64,000 nt of DNA from Fasciola hepatica (GCA_948099385.1 CANUEZ040000196.1:3889001-3953000), one strand, 5' to 3'. Shown: positions 38,101 to 51,257, counted from the stretch's first letter. A program made the numbers and translations. The notes: generated from the letters alone by a model not told the origin.

Positions 38101-39421
38101 TATGAGCAATCTGTGTGGATTGTTCATAAGGGAATGCCTTGGTTTTATTTAGGCCCATAAATAGAGAAGTGATGTAAAATGGGATTGGATCGGTGTGCGA
38201 GAATTTGGTTGTTACCGTTCAAAGCGAAAGCGAAAGCCGAAGCCAATTTGGGGATTGTGCTATATCATGTAGTGTATATGTTGAACAAAGCGTTGAGACC
38301 CATATCGGATAGCCTTGTGGTTTGGGTGTTCGACTGACAATCGTTCACCCCAACCCTTGTTCGTGTCTCCGAGTGGGCTCTGTCCATGTGCAATGCTCAT
38401 GATTCCCTTAGCGGATCAAACAGCTGTAAAGTGCTTCCATAATTTTCAATGGTCAGTTCAGTGTTCAAGCTGCATGGAGAATCATATTATACAAATCTAC
38501 TCTGCTACTGCTCTATTGCATTGTATGAGCAATCTGTGTGGATTGTTCATAAGGGAATGCCTTGGTTTTACTTAGGCCCATAAATAGAGAAGTGATGGAA
38601 CATAGGATTGGATCGGTGTGCGAGAATTTGGTTGTTACCGTTCAAAGCGAAAGCGAAAGCCGAAGCCAATTTGGGGATTGTGCTGTATCATGTAGTGTAT
38701 ATGTTGAACAAAGCGTTGAGACCCATATCGGATAGCCTTGTTGTTTGGGTGTTCGACTGACAATCGTTCACCCCAACCCTTGTTCGTGTCTCCGAGTGGG
38801 CTCTGTCTATGTGCAATGCTCATGATTCCCTTAGCGGATCAAACAGCTGTACAGTGCTTCCAAAATTTTCAATGGTCAGTTCAGTGTTCAAGCTGCATGG
38901 AGAATCATATTATACAAAGCTACTCTGCTACTGCTGTATTGCATTGTATGAGCAATCTGTGTGGATTGTTCATAAGGGAATGCCTTGGTTTTACTTAGGC
39001 CCATAAATAGAGAAATGATGGAACATAGGATTGGATCGGTGTGCGAGAATTTGGTTGTTACCGTTCAAAGCGAAAGCGAAAGCCGAAGCCAATTTGGGGA
39101 TTGTGCTATATCATGTAGTGTATATGTTGAACAAAGCGTTGAGACCCATATCGGATAGCCTTGTTGTTTGGGTGTTCGACTGACAATCGTTCACCCCAAC
39201 CCTTGTTCGTGTCTCCCAGTGGGCTCTGTCCACGTGCAATGCTCATGATTCCCTTAGCGGATCAAACAGCTGTACAGTGCTTCCATAATTTTCAATGGTC
39301 AGTTCAGTGTTCAAGCTGCATGGAGAATCATATTATACAAATCTACTCTGCTACTGCTCTATTGCATTGTATGAGCAATCTGTGTGGATTGTTCATAAGG
39401 GAATGCCTTGGTTTTACTTAG
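35190..39421. repeat. 5-monomer HOR, two copies (2,117 and 2,115 bp)
   Basis: m84-m88 (35190-37306) match m89-m93 (37307-39421) in order. Shared marks are GGGCTCTTTCC with CTGTAAAGTG (m84, m89), TGTCTATGTG with AATCCACTC (m85, m90), GATGTAAAATGGG with CTGTAAAGTG (m86, m91), GTGCTGTATC with TTCCAAAATT, AAAGCTACTC and CTGCTGTATT (m87, m92), and GAGAAATGATGG (m88, m93). Differences include the GG insertion in m88 only, GATGTAAAATGGG in m84 only, and TCTCCCAGTG in m93 only. Confidence 0.88.
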
Positions 39422-41961
39422 GCCCATAAATAGAGAAGTGATGGAACATAGGATTGGATCGGTGTGCGAGAATTTGGTTGTTACCGTTCAAAGCGAAAGC
39501 GAAAGCCGAAGCCAATTTGGGGATTGTGCTATATCATGTATTGTATATGTTGAACAAAGCGTTGAGACCGATATCGGATAGCATTGTTGTTTGGGTGTTC
39601 GACTGACAATCGTTCACCCCAACCCTTGTTCGTGTCTCCGAGTGGGCTCTGTCCATGTGCAATGCTCATGATTCCCTTAGCGGATCAAACAGCTGTACAG
39701 TGCTTCCATAATTTTCAATGGTCAGTTCAGTGTTCAAGCTGCATGGAGAATCATATTATACAAACCTACTCTGCTACTGCTCTATTGCATTGTATGAGCA
39801 ATCTGTGTGGATTGTTCATAAGGGAATGCCTTGGTTTTACTTAGGCCCATAAATAGAGAAGTGATGTAAAATGGGATTGGATCGGTGTGCGAGAATTTGG
39901 TTGTTACCGTTCAAAGCGAAAGCGAAAGCCGAAGCCAATTTGGGGATTGTGCTATATCATGTAGTGTATATGTTGAACAAAGCGTTCAGACCCATATCGG
40001 ATAGCCTTCTGCTTAGGGTGTTCGACTGACATTCGTTCACCCCAATCCTTGTTCGTGTCTCCGAGTGGGCTCTGTCCACGTGCAATGCTCATGATTCCCT
40101 TAGCGGATCAAACAGCTGTACAGTGCTTCCATAATTTTCAATGGTCAGTTCAGTGTTCAAGCTGCATGGAGAATCATATTATACAAATCTACTCTGCTAC
40201 TGCTCTATTGCATTGTATGAGCAATCTGTGTGGGGATTGTTCATAAGGGAATGCCTTGGTTTTACTTAGGCCCATAAATAGAGAAGTGATGGAACATAGG
40301 ATTGGATCGGTGTGCGAGAATTTGGTTGTTAACGTTCAAAGCGAAAGCGAAAGCCGAAGCCAATTTGGGGATTGTGCTATATCATGTAGTGTATATGTTG
40401 AACAAAGCGTTGAGACCCATATCGGATAGCCTTGTTGTTTGGGTGTTCGACTGACAATCGTTCACCCCAACCCTTGTTCGTGTCTCCGAGTGGGCTCTGT
40501 CCATGTGCAATGCTCATGATTCCCTTAGCGGATCAAACAGCTGTACAGTGCTTCCATAATTTTCAATGGTCAGTTCAGTGTTCAAGCTGCATGGAGAATC
40601 ATATTATACAAATCTACTCTGCTACTGCTCTATTGCATTGTATGAGCAATCTGTGTGGATTGTTCATAGGGGAATGCCTTGGTTTTATTTAGGCCCATAA
40701 ATAGAGAAGTGATGTAAAATGGGATTGGATCGGTGTGCGAGAATTTGGTTGTTACCGTTCAAAGCGAAAGCGAAAGCCGAAGCCAATTTGGGGATTGTGC
40801 TATATCATGTAGTATATATGTTGAACAAAGCGTTGAGACCCATATCGGATAGCCTTGTGGTTTGGGTGTTCGATTGACAATCGTTCACCCCAACCCTTGT
40901 TCGTGTCTCCGAGTGGGCTCTGTCCATGTGCAATGCTCATGATTCCCTTAGCGGATCAAACAGCTGTACAGTGCTTGCATAATTTTCAATGGTCAGTTCA
41001 GTGTTCAAGCTGCATGGAGAATCATATTATACAAATCTACTCTGCTACTGCTCTATTGCATTGTATGAGCAATCTGTGTGGATTGTTCATAAGGGAATGC
41101 CTTTGTTTTACTTAGGCCCATAAATAGAGAAGTGATGGAACATAGGATTGGATCGGTGTGCGAGAATTTGGTTGTTACCGTTCAAAGCGAAAGCGAAAGC
41201 CGAAGCCAATTTGGGGATTGTGCTATATCATGTATTGTATATGTTGAACAAAGCGTTGAGACCCATATCGAATGGGCTCGTGCTTTGGGTGTTCGACTGA
41301 CATTCGTTCACCCCAACCCTTGTTCCTGTCTCCGAGTGGGCTCTGTCCATGTGCAATGCTCATGATTCCCTTAGCGGATCAAACAGCTGTACAGTGCTTC
41401 CATAATTTTCAATGGTCAGTTCAGTGTTCAAGCTGCATGGAGAATCATATTATACAAATCTACTCTGCTACTGCTCTATTGCATTGTATGAGCAATCTGT
41501 GTGGATTGTTCATAAGGGAATGCCTTGGTTTTACTTAGGCCCATAAATAGAGAAGTGATGGAACATAGGATTGGATCGGTGTGCGAGAATTTGGTTGTTA
41601 CCGTTCAAAGCGAAAGCGAAAGCCGAAGCCAATTTGGGGATTGTGCTATATCATGTAGTGTATATGTTGAACAAAGCGTTGAGACCCATATCGGAGGGGC
41701 TCGTGCTTTGGGTGTTCGACTGTAATTCGTTCACCCCAACCATTGTTCGTGTCTCCGAGTGGGTTCTGTCCATGTGCAATGCTCATGATTCCCTTAGCGG
41801 ATCAAACAGCTGTACAGTGCTTCCATAATTTTCAATGGTCAGTTCAGTGTTCAAGCTGCATGGAGAATCATATTATACAAATCTACTCTGCTACTGCTCT
41901 ATTGCATTGTATGAGCAATCTGTGTGGATTGTTCATAAGGGAGTGCCTTGGTTTTACTTAG
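39422..41961. repeat. Heterogeneous monomers m94-m99
   Basis: These units have many private changes, such as GCATTGTTG in m94, CTTCTGCTTAGGG and CCAATCCTTG in m95 (also a GG-insertion unit), TTAACGTTC in m96, GTTCGATTGAC in m97, and GACTGTAATTCG in m99. GAATGGGCTCG (m98) and GGAGGGGCTCG (m99) reappear here after being absent since about 17 kb. Confidence 0.72.
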
Positions 41962-44499
41962 GCCCATAAATAGAGAAGTGATGGAACATAGGATTGGATC
42001 GGTGTGCGAGAATTTGGTTGTTACCGTTCAAAGCGAAAGCGAAAGCCGAAGCCAATTTGGGGATTGTGCTATATCATGTAGTGTATATGTTGAACAAAGC
42101 GTTGAGACCCATATCGGATAGCCTTGTGGTTTGGGTGTTCGACTGACAATCGTTCACCCCAACCCTTGTTCGTGTCTCCGAGTGGGCTCTGTCCACGTGC
42201 AATGCTCATGATTCCCTTAGCGGATCAAACAGCTGTACAGTGCTTCCATAATTTTCAATGGTCAGTTCAGTGTTCAAGCTGCATGGAGAATCATATTATA
42301 CAAATCTACTCTGCTACTGCTCTATTGCATTGTATGAGCAATCTGTGTGGATTGTTCATAAGGGAATGCCTTGGTTTTACTTAGGCCCATAAATAGAGAA
42401 GTGATGGAACATAGGATTGGATCGGTGTGCGAGAATTTGGTTGTTAACGTTCAAAGCGAAAGCGAAAGCCGAAGCCAATTTGGGGATTGTGCTGTATCAT
42501 GTAGTGTATATGTTGAACAAAGCGTTGAGACCCATATCGGAGGGGCTCGTGCTTTGGGTGTTCGACTGACATTCGTTCACCCCAACCCTTGTTCCTGTCT
42601 CCGAGTGGGCTCTGTCCATGTGCAATGCTCATGATTCCCTTAGCGGATCAAACAGCTGTACAGTGCTTCCATAATTTTCAATGGTCAGTTCAGTGTTCAA
42701 GCTGCATGGAGAATCATATTATACAAATCTACTCTGCTACTGCTCTATTGCATTGTATGAGCAATCTGTGTGGATTGTTCATAAGGGAATGCCTTGGTTT
42801 TACTTAGGCCCATAAATAGAGAAGTGATGGAACATAGGATTGGATCGGTGTGCGAGAATTTGGTTGTTACCGTTCAAAGCGAAAGCGAAAGCCGAAGCCA
42901 ATTTGGGGATTGTGCTATATCATGTAGTGTATATGTTGAACAAAGCCTTGAGACCCATATGTGATAGCCTTGTGGTTTGGGTGTACGACTGACAATCGTT
43001 CACCCCAACCCTTGTTCGTGTCTCCGAGTGGGCTCTGTCCACGTGCAATGCTCATGATTCCCTTAGCGGATCAAACAGCTGTACAGTGCTTCCATAATTT
43101 TCAATGGTCAGTTCAGTGTTCAAGCTGCATGGAGAATCATATTATGCAAATCTACTCTGCTACTGCTCTATTGCATTGTATGAGCAATCTGTGTGGATTG
43201 TTCATAAGGGAATGCCTTGGTTTTACTTAGGCCCATAAATAGAGAAGTGATGGAACATAGGATTGGATCGGTGTGCGAGAATTTGGTTGTTACCGTTCAA
43301 AGCGAATGCGAAAGCCGAAGCAAATTTGGGGATTGTGCTATATCATGTAGTGTATATGTTGAACAAAGCGTTGAGACCCATATCGGAGGGGCTCGTGCTT
43401 TGGGTGTTCGACTGACATTCGTTCACCCCAACCCTTGTTCGTGTCTCCGAGTGGGTTCTGTCCATGTGCAATGCTCATGATTCCCTTAGCGGATCAAACA
43501 GCTGTACAGTGCTTCCATCATTTTCAATGGTCAGTTCCGTGGTCAAGCTGCATGGAGAATCATATTATACAAATCTACTCTGCTACTGCTCTATTGCATT
43601 GTATGAGCAATCTGTGTGGATTGTTCATAAGGGAATGCCTTGGTTTTACTTAGGCCCATAAATAGAGAAGTGATGGAACATAGGATTGGATCGGTGTGCG
43701 AGAATTTGGTTGTTACCGTTCAAAGCGAAAGCGAAAGCCGAAGCCAATTTGGGGATTGTGCTATATCATGTAGTGTATATGTTGAACAAAGCGTTGAGAC
43801 CCATATCGGATAGCCTTGTGGTTTGGGTGTTCGACTGACAATCGTTCACCCCAACCCTTGTTCGTGTCTCCGAGTGGGCTCTGTCCATGTGCAATGCTCA
43901 TGATTCCCTTAGCGGATCAAACAGCTGTACAGTGCTTCCATAATTTTCAATGGTCAGTTCAGTGTTCAAGCTGCATGGAGAATCATATTATACAAATCTA
44001 CTCTGCTACTGCTCTATTGCATTGTATGAGCAATCTGTGTGGATTGTTCATAAGGGAATGCCTTGGTTTTACTTAGGCCCATAAATAGAGAAGTGATGGA
44101 ACATAGGATTGGATCGGTATGCGAGAATTTGGTTGTTACCGTTCAAAGCGAAAGCGAAAGCCGAAGCCAATTTGGGGATTGTGCTATATCATGTAGTGTA
44201 TATGTTGAACAAAGCGTTGAGACCCATATCGGAGGGGCTCGTGCTTTGGGTGTTCGACTGACATTCGTTCACCCCAACCCTTGTTCGTGTCTCCGAGTGG
44301 GCTCTGTCCATGTGCAATGATCATGATTCCCTTAGCGGATCAAACAGCTGTACAGTGCTTCCATAATTTTCAATGGTCAGTTCAGTGTTCAAGCTGCATG
44401 GAGAATCATATTATACAAATCTACTCTGCTACTGCTCTATTGCATTGTATGAGCAATCTGTGTGGATTGTTCATAAGGGAATGCCTTGGTTTTATTTAG
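41962..44499. repeat. Dimeric HOR, three copies of 846 bp
   Basis: m100/m101, m102/m103 and m104/m105 alternate between two types. The first has GATAGCC, ACAATCG and GGGCTC. The second has GGAGGGGCTCGTGC and ACATTCG. The copies have accumulated private changes, for example ATGTGATAGCC in m102, GCGAATGCG in m103 and AATGATCATG in m105. This dimer is therefore older or less homogenised than the neighbouring HORs. Confidence 0.75.
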
Positions 44500-47036
44500 G
44501 CCCATAAATAGAGAAGTGATGGAACATAGGATTGGATCGGTGTGCGAGAATTTGGTTGTTACCGTTCAAAGCGAAAGCGAAAGCCGAAGCCAATTTGGAG
44601 ATTGTGCTATATCATGTAGTGTATATGTTGAACAAAGCGTTGAGACCCATATCGAATGGGCTCGTGCTTTGTGTGTTCGACTGTCAATCGTTCACCCCAA
44701 CCCTTGTTCGTGTTTCCGAGTGGGTTCTGTCCATGTGCAATGCTCATGATTCCCTTAGCGGATCAAACAGCTGTACAGTGCTTCCATCATTTTCAATGGT
44801 CAGTTCAGTGTTCAAGCTGCATGGAGAATCATATTATACAAATCTACTCTGCTACTGCTCTATTGCATTGTATGAGCAATCTGTGTGGATTGTTCATAAG
44901 GGAATGCCTTGGTTTTACTTAGGCCCATAAATAGAGAAGTGATGGAACATAGGATTGGATCGGTGTGCGAGAATTTGGTTGTTACCGTTCAAAGCGAAAG
45001 CGAAAGCCGAAGCCAATTGGAGGATTGTGCTATATCATGTATTGTATATGTTGAACAAAGCGTTGAGACCCATATCGGATAGCCTTGTGGTTTGGGTGTT
45101 CGACTGACAATCGTTCATTCCAACCCTTGTTCGTGTCCCCGTGTGGGCTCTGTCCATGTGCAATGCTCATGATTCCCTTAGCGGATCAAACAGCTGTACA
45201 GTGCTTCCATAATTTTCAATGGTCAGTTCCGTGGTCAAGCTGCATGGAGAATCATATTATTCAAATCTACTCTGCTACTGCTCTATTGCATTGTATGAGC
45301 AATCTGTGTGGATTGTTCATAAGGGAATGCCTTGGTTTTATTTAGGCCCATAAATAGAGAAGTGATGGAACATAGGATTGGATCGGTGTGCGAGAATTTG
45401 GTTGTTACCGTTCAAAGCGAAAGCGAAAGCCGAAGCCAATTTGGGGATTGTGCTATATCATGTAGTGTGTATGTTGAACAAAGCGTTGAGACCCATATCG
45501 GAGGGGCTTGTGGTTTGGGTGTTCGACTGACATTCGTTCACCCCAACCCTTGTTCGTGTCTCCGAGTGGGTTCTGTCCATGTGCAATGCTCATGTTTCCC
45601 TTAGCGGATCAAACAGCTGTACAGTGCTTCCATACTTTTCAATGGTCAGTTCAGTGTTCAAGCTGCATGGAGAATCATATTATACAAATCTACTCTGCTA
45701 CTGCTCTATTGCATTGTATGAGCAATCTGTGTGGATTGTTCATAAGGGAATGCCTTGGTTTTACTTAGGCCCATAAATAGAGAAGTGATGGAACATAGGA
45801 TTGGATCGGTGCTGGAGAATTTGGTTGTTACCGTTCAAAGCGAAAGCGAAAGCCGAAGCCAATTTGGGGATTGTGCTATATGATATAGAGTTAATGTTGA
45901 ACAAATTTTGAGGCCCATATGGGATATCCTTGTGGTTAGGGTGTTCGACTGACAATCGTTCACCCCAACCCTTGTTCGTGTCTCCGAGTGGGCTCTGTCC
46001 ATGTGCAATGCTCATGATTCCCTTAGCGGATCAAACAGCTGTACAGTGCTTCCATAATTTTCAATGGTCAGTTCAGTGTTCAAGCTGCATGGAGAATCAT
46101 ATTATACAAATCTACTCTGCTACTGCTCTATTGCATTGTATGAGCAATCTGTGTGGATTGTTCATAAGGGAATGCCTTGGTTTTACTTAGGCCCATAAAT
46201 AGAGAAGTGATGGAACATAGGATTGGATCGGTGTGCGAGAATTTGGTTGTTACCGTTCAAAGCGAAAGCGAAAGCCGAAGCCAATTTGGGGATTGTGCTA
46301 TATCATGTAGTGTATATGTTGAACAAAGCGTTGAGACCCATATCGGATAGCCTTGTGGTTTGGGTGTTCGACTGACAATAGTTCACCCCAACCCTTGTTC
46401 GTGTCTCCGAGTGGGCTCTGTCCATGTGCAATGCTCATGATTCCCTTAGCGGATCAAACAACTGTACAGTGCTTCCATAATTTTCAATGGTCAGTTCAGT
46501 GTTCAAGCTGCATGGAGAATCATATTATACAAATCGACTCTGCTACTGCTCTATTGCATTGTATGAGCAATCTGTGTGTATTTTTCATAAGGGAATGCCT
46601 TGGTTTTATTTAGGCCCATAAATAGAGAAGTGATGGAACATAGGATTGGATCGGTGTGCGAGAATTTGATTGTTACCGTTCAAAGCGAAAGCGAAAGCCG
46701 AAGCCAATTTGGGGATTGTGCTATATCATGTAGTGTATATGTTGAACAAAGCCTTGAGACCCATATCGAATGGGCTCGTGCTTTGGGTGTTCGACTGACA
46801 TTCGTTCACCCCAACCCTTGTTCGTGTCTCCGAGTGGGTTCTGTCCATGTGCAATGCTCATGATTCCCTTAGCGGATCAAACAGCTGTACAGTGCTTCCA
46901 TCATTTTCAATGGTCAGTTCCGTGGTCAAGCTGCATGGAGAATCATATTATACAAATCTACTCTGCTACTGCTCTATTGCATTGTATGAGCAATCTATAT
47001 GGATTGTTCATAAGGGAATGCCTTGGTTTTATTTAG
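44500..47036. repeat. Diverged monomers m106-m111
   Basis: This is the most heterogeneous stretch in the window. It contains m106 (TTTCCGAG, TCCATCATTTTC), m107 (the only CCCCGTGTGG unit outside the left 10 kb), m108 (CATGTTTCCC), the strongly diverged m109, m110 (CAATAGTTC, GTGTGTATTTTTC), and m111 (GAATTTGATTG, AATCTATATGG). No HOR is visible. Confidence 0.75.
45769..46190. repeat. Most diverged monomer (m109, 422 bp)
   Basis: The difference is confined to two patches. One is GGTGCTGGAG at p40-49. The other is a block at about 45878-45950 with GATATAGAGTTAATG, an altered ACAAATTTTGAGGCCC, GGGATATCC and GGTTAGGG. The rest is normal. The GAGGCCC in the second patch is shared with the rare monomers m32, m36 and m38, which suggests an old variant or a converted patch. 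Confidence 0.8.
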
Positions 47037-48726
47037 GCCCATAAATAGAGAAGTGATGGAACATAGGATTGGATCGGTGTGCGAGAATTTGGTTGTTAAC
47101 GTTCAAAGCGAAAGCGAAAGCCGAAGCCAATTTGAGGATTGTGCTATTGCACGTAGTGTATATGTTGAACAAAGCGTTGAGACCCATATCGGATAGCCTT
47201 GTGGTTTGGGTGTTCGACTGACATTCGTTCATCCCAACCCTTGTTCTTGTCCCGTGTGGGCTCTGTCCATGTGCAATGCTCATGATTCCCTTAGCGGATC
47301 AAACAGCTGTACAGTGCTTCCATAATTTTCAATGGTCAGTTCCGTGGTCAAGCTGCATGGAGAATCATATTATACAAATCTACTCTGCTACTGCTCTATT
47401 GCATTGTATGAGTAATCTGTGTGGATTGTTCATAAGGGAATGCCTTGGTTTTACTTAGGCCCATAAATAGAGAAGTGATGGAACATAGGATTGGATCGGT
47501 GTGCGAGAATTTGGTTGTTACCGTTCAAAGCGAAAGCGAAAGCCGAAGCCGATTTGGGGATTGTGCTGTATCATGTAGTGTATATGTTGAACAAAGCCTT
47601 GAGACCCATATCGGATAGCTTTGTGGTTTGGGTGTTCGACTGACAATCGTTCACCCCAACCCTTGTTCGTGTCTCCGAGTGGGCTCTGTCCATGTGCAAT
47701 GCTCATGATTCCCTTAGCGGATCAAACAGCTGTACAGTGCTTCCATAATTTTCAATGGTCAGTTCAGTGTTCAAGCTGCATGGAGAATCATATTATATGA
47801 ATCTACTCTGCTACTGCTCTATTGCATTGTATGAGCAATCTGTGTGGATTGTTCATAAGGGAATGCCTTGGTTTTATTTAGGCCCATAAATAGAGAAGTG
47901 ATGTAAAATGGGATTGGATCGGTGTGCGAGAATTTGGTTGTTACCGTTCAAAGCGAAAGCGAAAGCCGAAGCCAATTTGGGGATTGTGCTATATCATGTA
48001 GTGTATATGTTGAACAAAGCCTTGAGACCCATATCGGATAGCCTTGTTGTTTGGGTGTTCGACTGACAATCGTTCACCCCAACCCTTGTTCGTGTCTCCG
48101 AGTGGGTTCTGTCCATGTGCAATGCTCATGATTCCTTTAGCGGATCAAACAGCTGTACAGTGCTTGCATAATTTTCAATGGTCAGTTCAGTGTTCAAGCT
48201 GCATGGAGAATCATATTATACAAATCTACTCTGCTACTGCTCTATTGCATTGTATGAGCAATCTGTGTGGATTGTTCATAAGGGAATGCCTTGGTTTTAC
48301 TTAGGCCCATAAATAGAGAAGTGATGGAACATGGGATTGGATCGGTGTGCGAGAATTTGGTTGTTACCGTTCAAAGCGAAAGCGAAAGCCGAAGCCAATT
48401 TGGGGATTGTGCTATATCATGTAGTGTATAGTTGAACAAAGCGTTCAGACCCACATCGGATAGGCTTGTGGTTTGGGTGTTCGACTGACATTCGTTCACC
48501 CCAACCCTTGTTCGTGTCTCCGAGTGGGTTCTGTCCATGTGCAATGCTCATGATTCCTTTAGCGGATCAAACAGCTGTACAGTGCTTGGATAATTTTCAA
48601 TGGTCAGTTCAGTGTTCAAGCTGCATGGAGAATCATATTATACAAATCTACTCTGCTACTGCTCTATTGCATTGTATGAGCAATCTGTGTGGATTGTTCA
48701 TAAGGGAATGCCTTGGTTTTACTTAG

Positions 48727-51257
48727 GCCCATAAATAGAGAAGTGATGGAACATGGGATTGGATCGGTGTGCGAGAATTTGGTTGTTACCGTTCAAAGCG
48801 AAAGCGAAAGCCGAAGCCAATTTGGGGATTGTGCTATATCATGTAGTGTATAGTTGAACAAAGCGTTCAGACCCATATGGGATAGGCTTGTGGTTTGGGT
48901 GTTCGACTGACATTCGTTCACCCCAACCCTTGTTCGTGTCTCCGAGTGGGTTCTGTCCATGTGCAATGCTCATGATTCCTTTAGCGGATCAAACAGCTGT
49001 ACAGTGCTTGCATAATTTTCAATGGTCAGTTCAGTGTTCAAGCTGCATGGAGAATCATATTATACAAATCTACTCTGCTACTGCTCTATTGCATTGTATG
49101 AGCAATCTGTGTGGATTGTTCATAAGGGAATGCCTTGGTTTTACTTAGGCCCATAAATAGAGAAGTGATGGAACATGGGATTGGATCGGTGTGCGAGAAT
49201 TTGGTTGTTACCGTTCAAAGCGAAAGCGAAAGCCGAAGCCAATTTGGGGATTGTGCTATATCATGTAGTGTATAGTTGAACAAAGCGTTCAGACCCATAT
49301 GGGATAGGCTTGTGGTTTGGGTGTTCGATTGACAATCGTTCACCCCAACCCTTGTTCGTGTCTCCGAGTGGGCTCTGTCCATGTGCAATGCTCATGATTC
49401 CCTTAGCGGATCAAACAGCTGTACAGTGCTTCCATAATTTTCAATGGTCAGTTCAGTGTTCAAGCTGCATGGAGAATCATATTATACAAATCTACTCTGC
49501 TACTGCTCTATTGCATTGTATGAGCAATCTGTGTGGATTTTTCATAAGGGAATGCCTTGGTTTTATTTAGGCCCATAAATAGAGAAGTGATGGAACATAG
49601 GATTGGATCGGTGTGCGAGAATTTGGTTGTTACCGTTCAAAGCGAAAGCGAAAGCCGAAGCCAATTTGGGGATTGTGCTATAACATTTATTGTATATGTT
49701 GAACAAAGCGTTGAGACCCATATCGGATAGCCTTGTGGTTTGGGTGTTCGACTGACATTCGTTCATCCCAACCCTTGTTCTTGTCCCGTGTGGGCTCTGT
49801 CCATGTGCAATGCTCATGATTCCCTTAGCGGATCAAACAGCTGTACAGTGCTTCCATAATTTTCAATGGTCAGTTCAGTGTTCAAGCTGCATGGAGAATC
49901 ATATTATACAAATCTACTCTGCTACTGCTCTATTGCATTGTATGAGCAATCTGTGTGGATTGTTCATAAGGGAATGCCTTGGTTTTACTTAGGCCCATAA
50001 ATAGAGAAGTGATGGAACATAGGATTGGATCGGTGTGCGAGAATTTGGTTGTTACCGTTCAAAGCGAAAGCGAAAGCCGAAGCCGATTTGGGGATTGTGC
50101 TGTATCATGTAGTGTATATGTTGAACAAAGCCTTGAGACCCATATCGGATAGCCTTGTGGTTTGGGTGTTCGACTGACAATCGTTCACCCCAACCCTTGT
50201 TCGTGTCTCCGAGTGGGCTCTGTCCATGTGCAATGCTCATGATTCCCTTAGCGGATCAAACAGCTGTACAGTGCTTCCATAATTTTCAATGGTCAGTTCA
50301 GTGTTCAAGCTGCATGGAGAATCATATACAAATCTACTCTGCTACTGCTCTATTGCATTGTATGAGCAATCTGTGTGGATTGTTCATAAGGGAATGCCTT
50401 GGTTTTATTTAGGCCCATAAATAGAGAAGTGATGTAAAATGGGATTGGATCGGTGTGCGAGAATTTGGTTGTTACCGTTCAAAGCGAAAGCGAAAGCCGA
50501 AGCCAATTTGGGGATTGTGCTATATCATGTAGTGTATATGTTGAACAAAGCCTTGAGACCCATATCGGATAGCCTTGTTGTTTGGGTGTTCGACTGACAA
50601 TCGTTCACCCCAACCCTTGTTCGTGTCTCCGAGTGGGTTCTGTCCATGTGCAATGCTCATGATTCCTTTAGCGGATCAAACAGCTGTACAGTGCTTGCAT
50701 AATTTTCAATGGTCAGTTCAGTGTTCAAGCTGCATGGAGAATCATATTATACAAATCTACTCTGCTACTGCTCTATTGCATTGTATGAGCAATCTGTGTG
50801 GATTGTTCATAAGGGAATGCCTTGGTTTTACTTAGGCCCATAAATAGAGAAGTGATGGAACATGGGATTGGATCGGTGTGCGAGAATTTGGTTGTTACCG
50901 TTCAAAGCGAAAGCGAAAGCCGAAGCCAATTTGGGGATTGTGCTATATCATGTAGTGTATAGTTGAACAAAGCGTTCAGACCCATATGGGATAGGCTTGT
51001 GGTTTGGGTGTTCGACTGACATTCGTTCACCCCAACCCTTGTTCGTGTCTCCGAGTGGGTTCTGTCCATGTGCAATGCTCATGATTCCTTTAGCGGATCA
51101 AACAGCTGTACAGTGCTTGCATAATTTTCAATGGTCAGTTCAGTGTTCAAGCTGCATGGAGAATCATATTATACAAATCTACTCTGCTACTGCTCTATTG
51201 CATTGTATGAGCAATCTGTGTGGATTGTTCATAAGGGAATGCCTTGGTTTTACTTAG
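48727..51257. repeat. 2,531-bp duplicated block, copy 1
   Basis: Reading m116-m121 against m123-m128 (51681-54211) at an offset of 2,954 bp, I see no differences. That includes the rare 3-bp deletion in m119 (AATCATATACAAATC at about 50321) and the ATAACATTTATTG change in m118. Copy 2 is separated from it by one monomer, m122. Confidence 0.85.

Noticed and set aside
44532..44930. 132-codon open frame, one of the longest in the window
   Set aside because: It arises because m106 has ACTGTCAATCG instead of ACTGACAATCG, removing the TGA that ends this frame in other units. It is a chance read-through with a TTG start.
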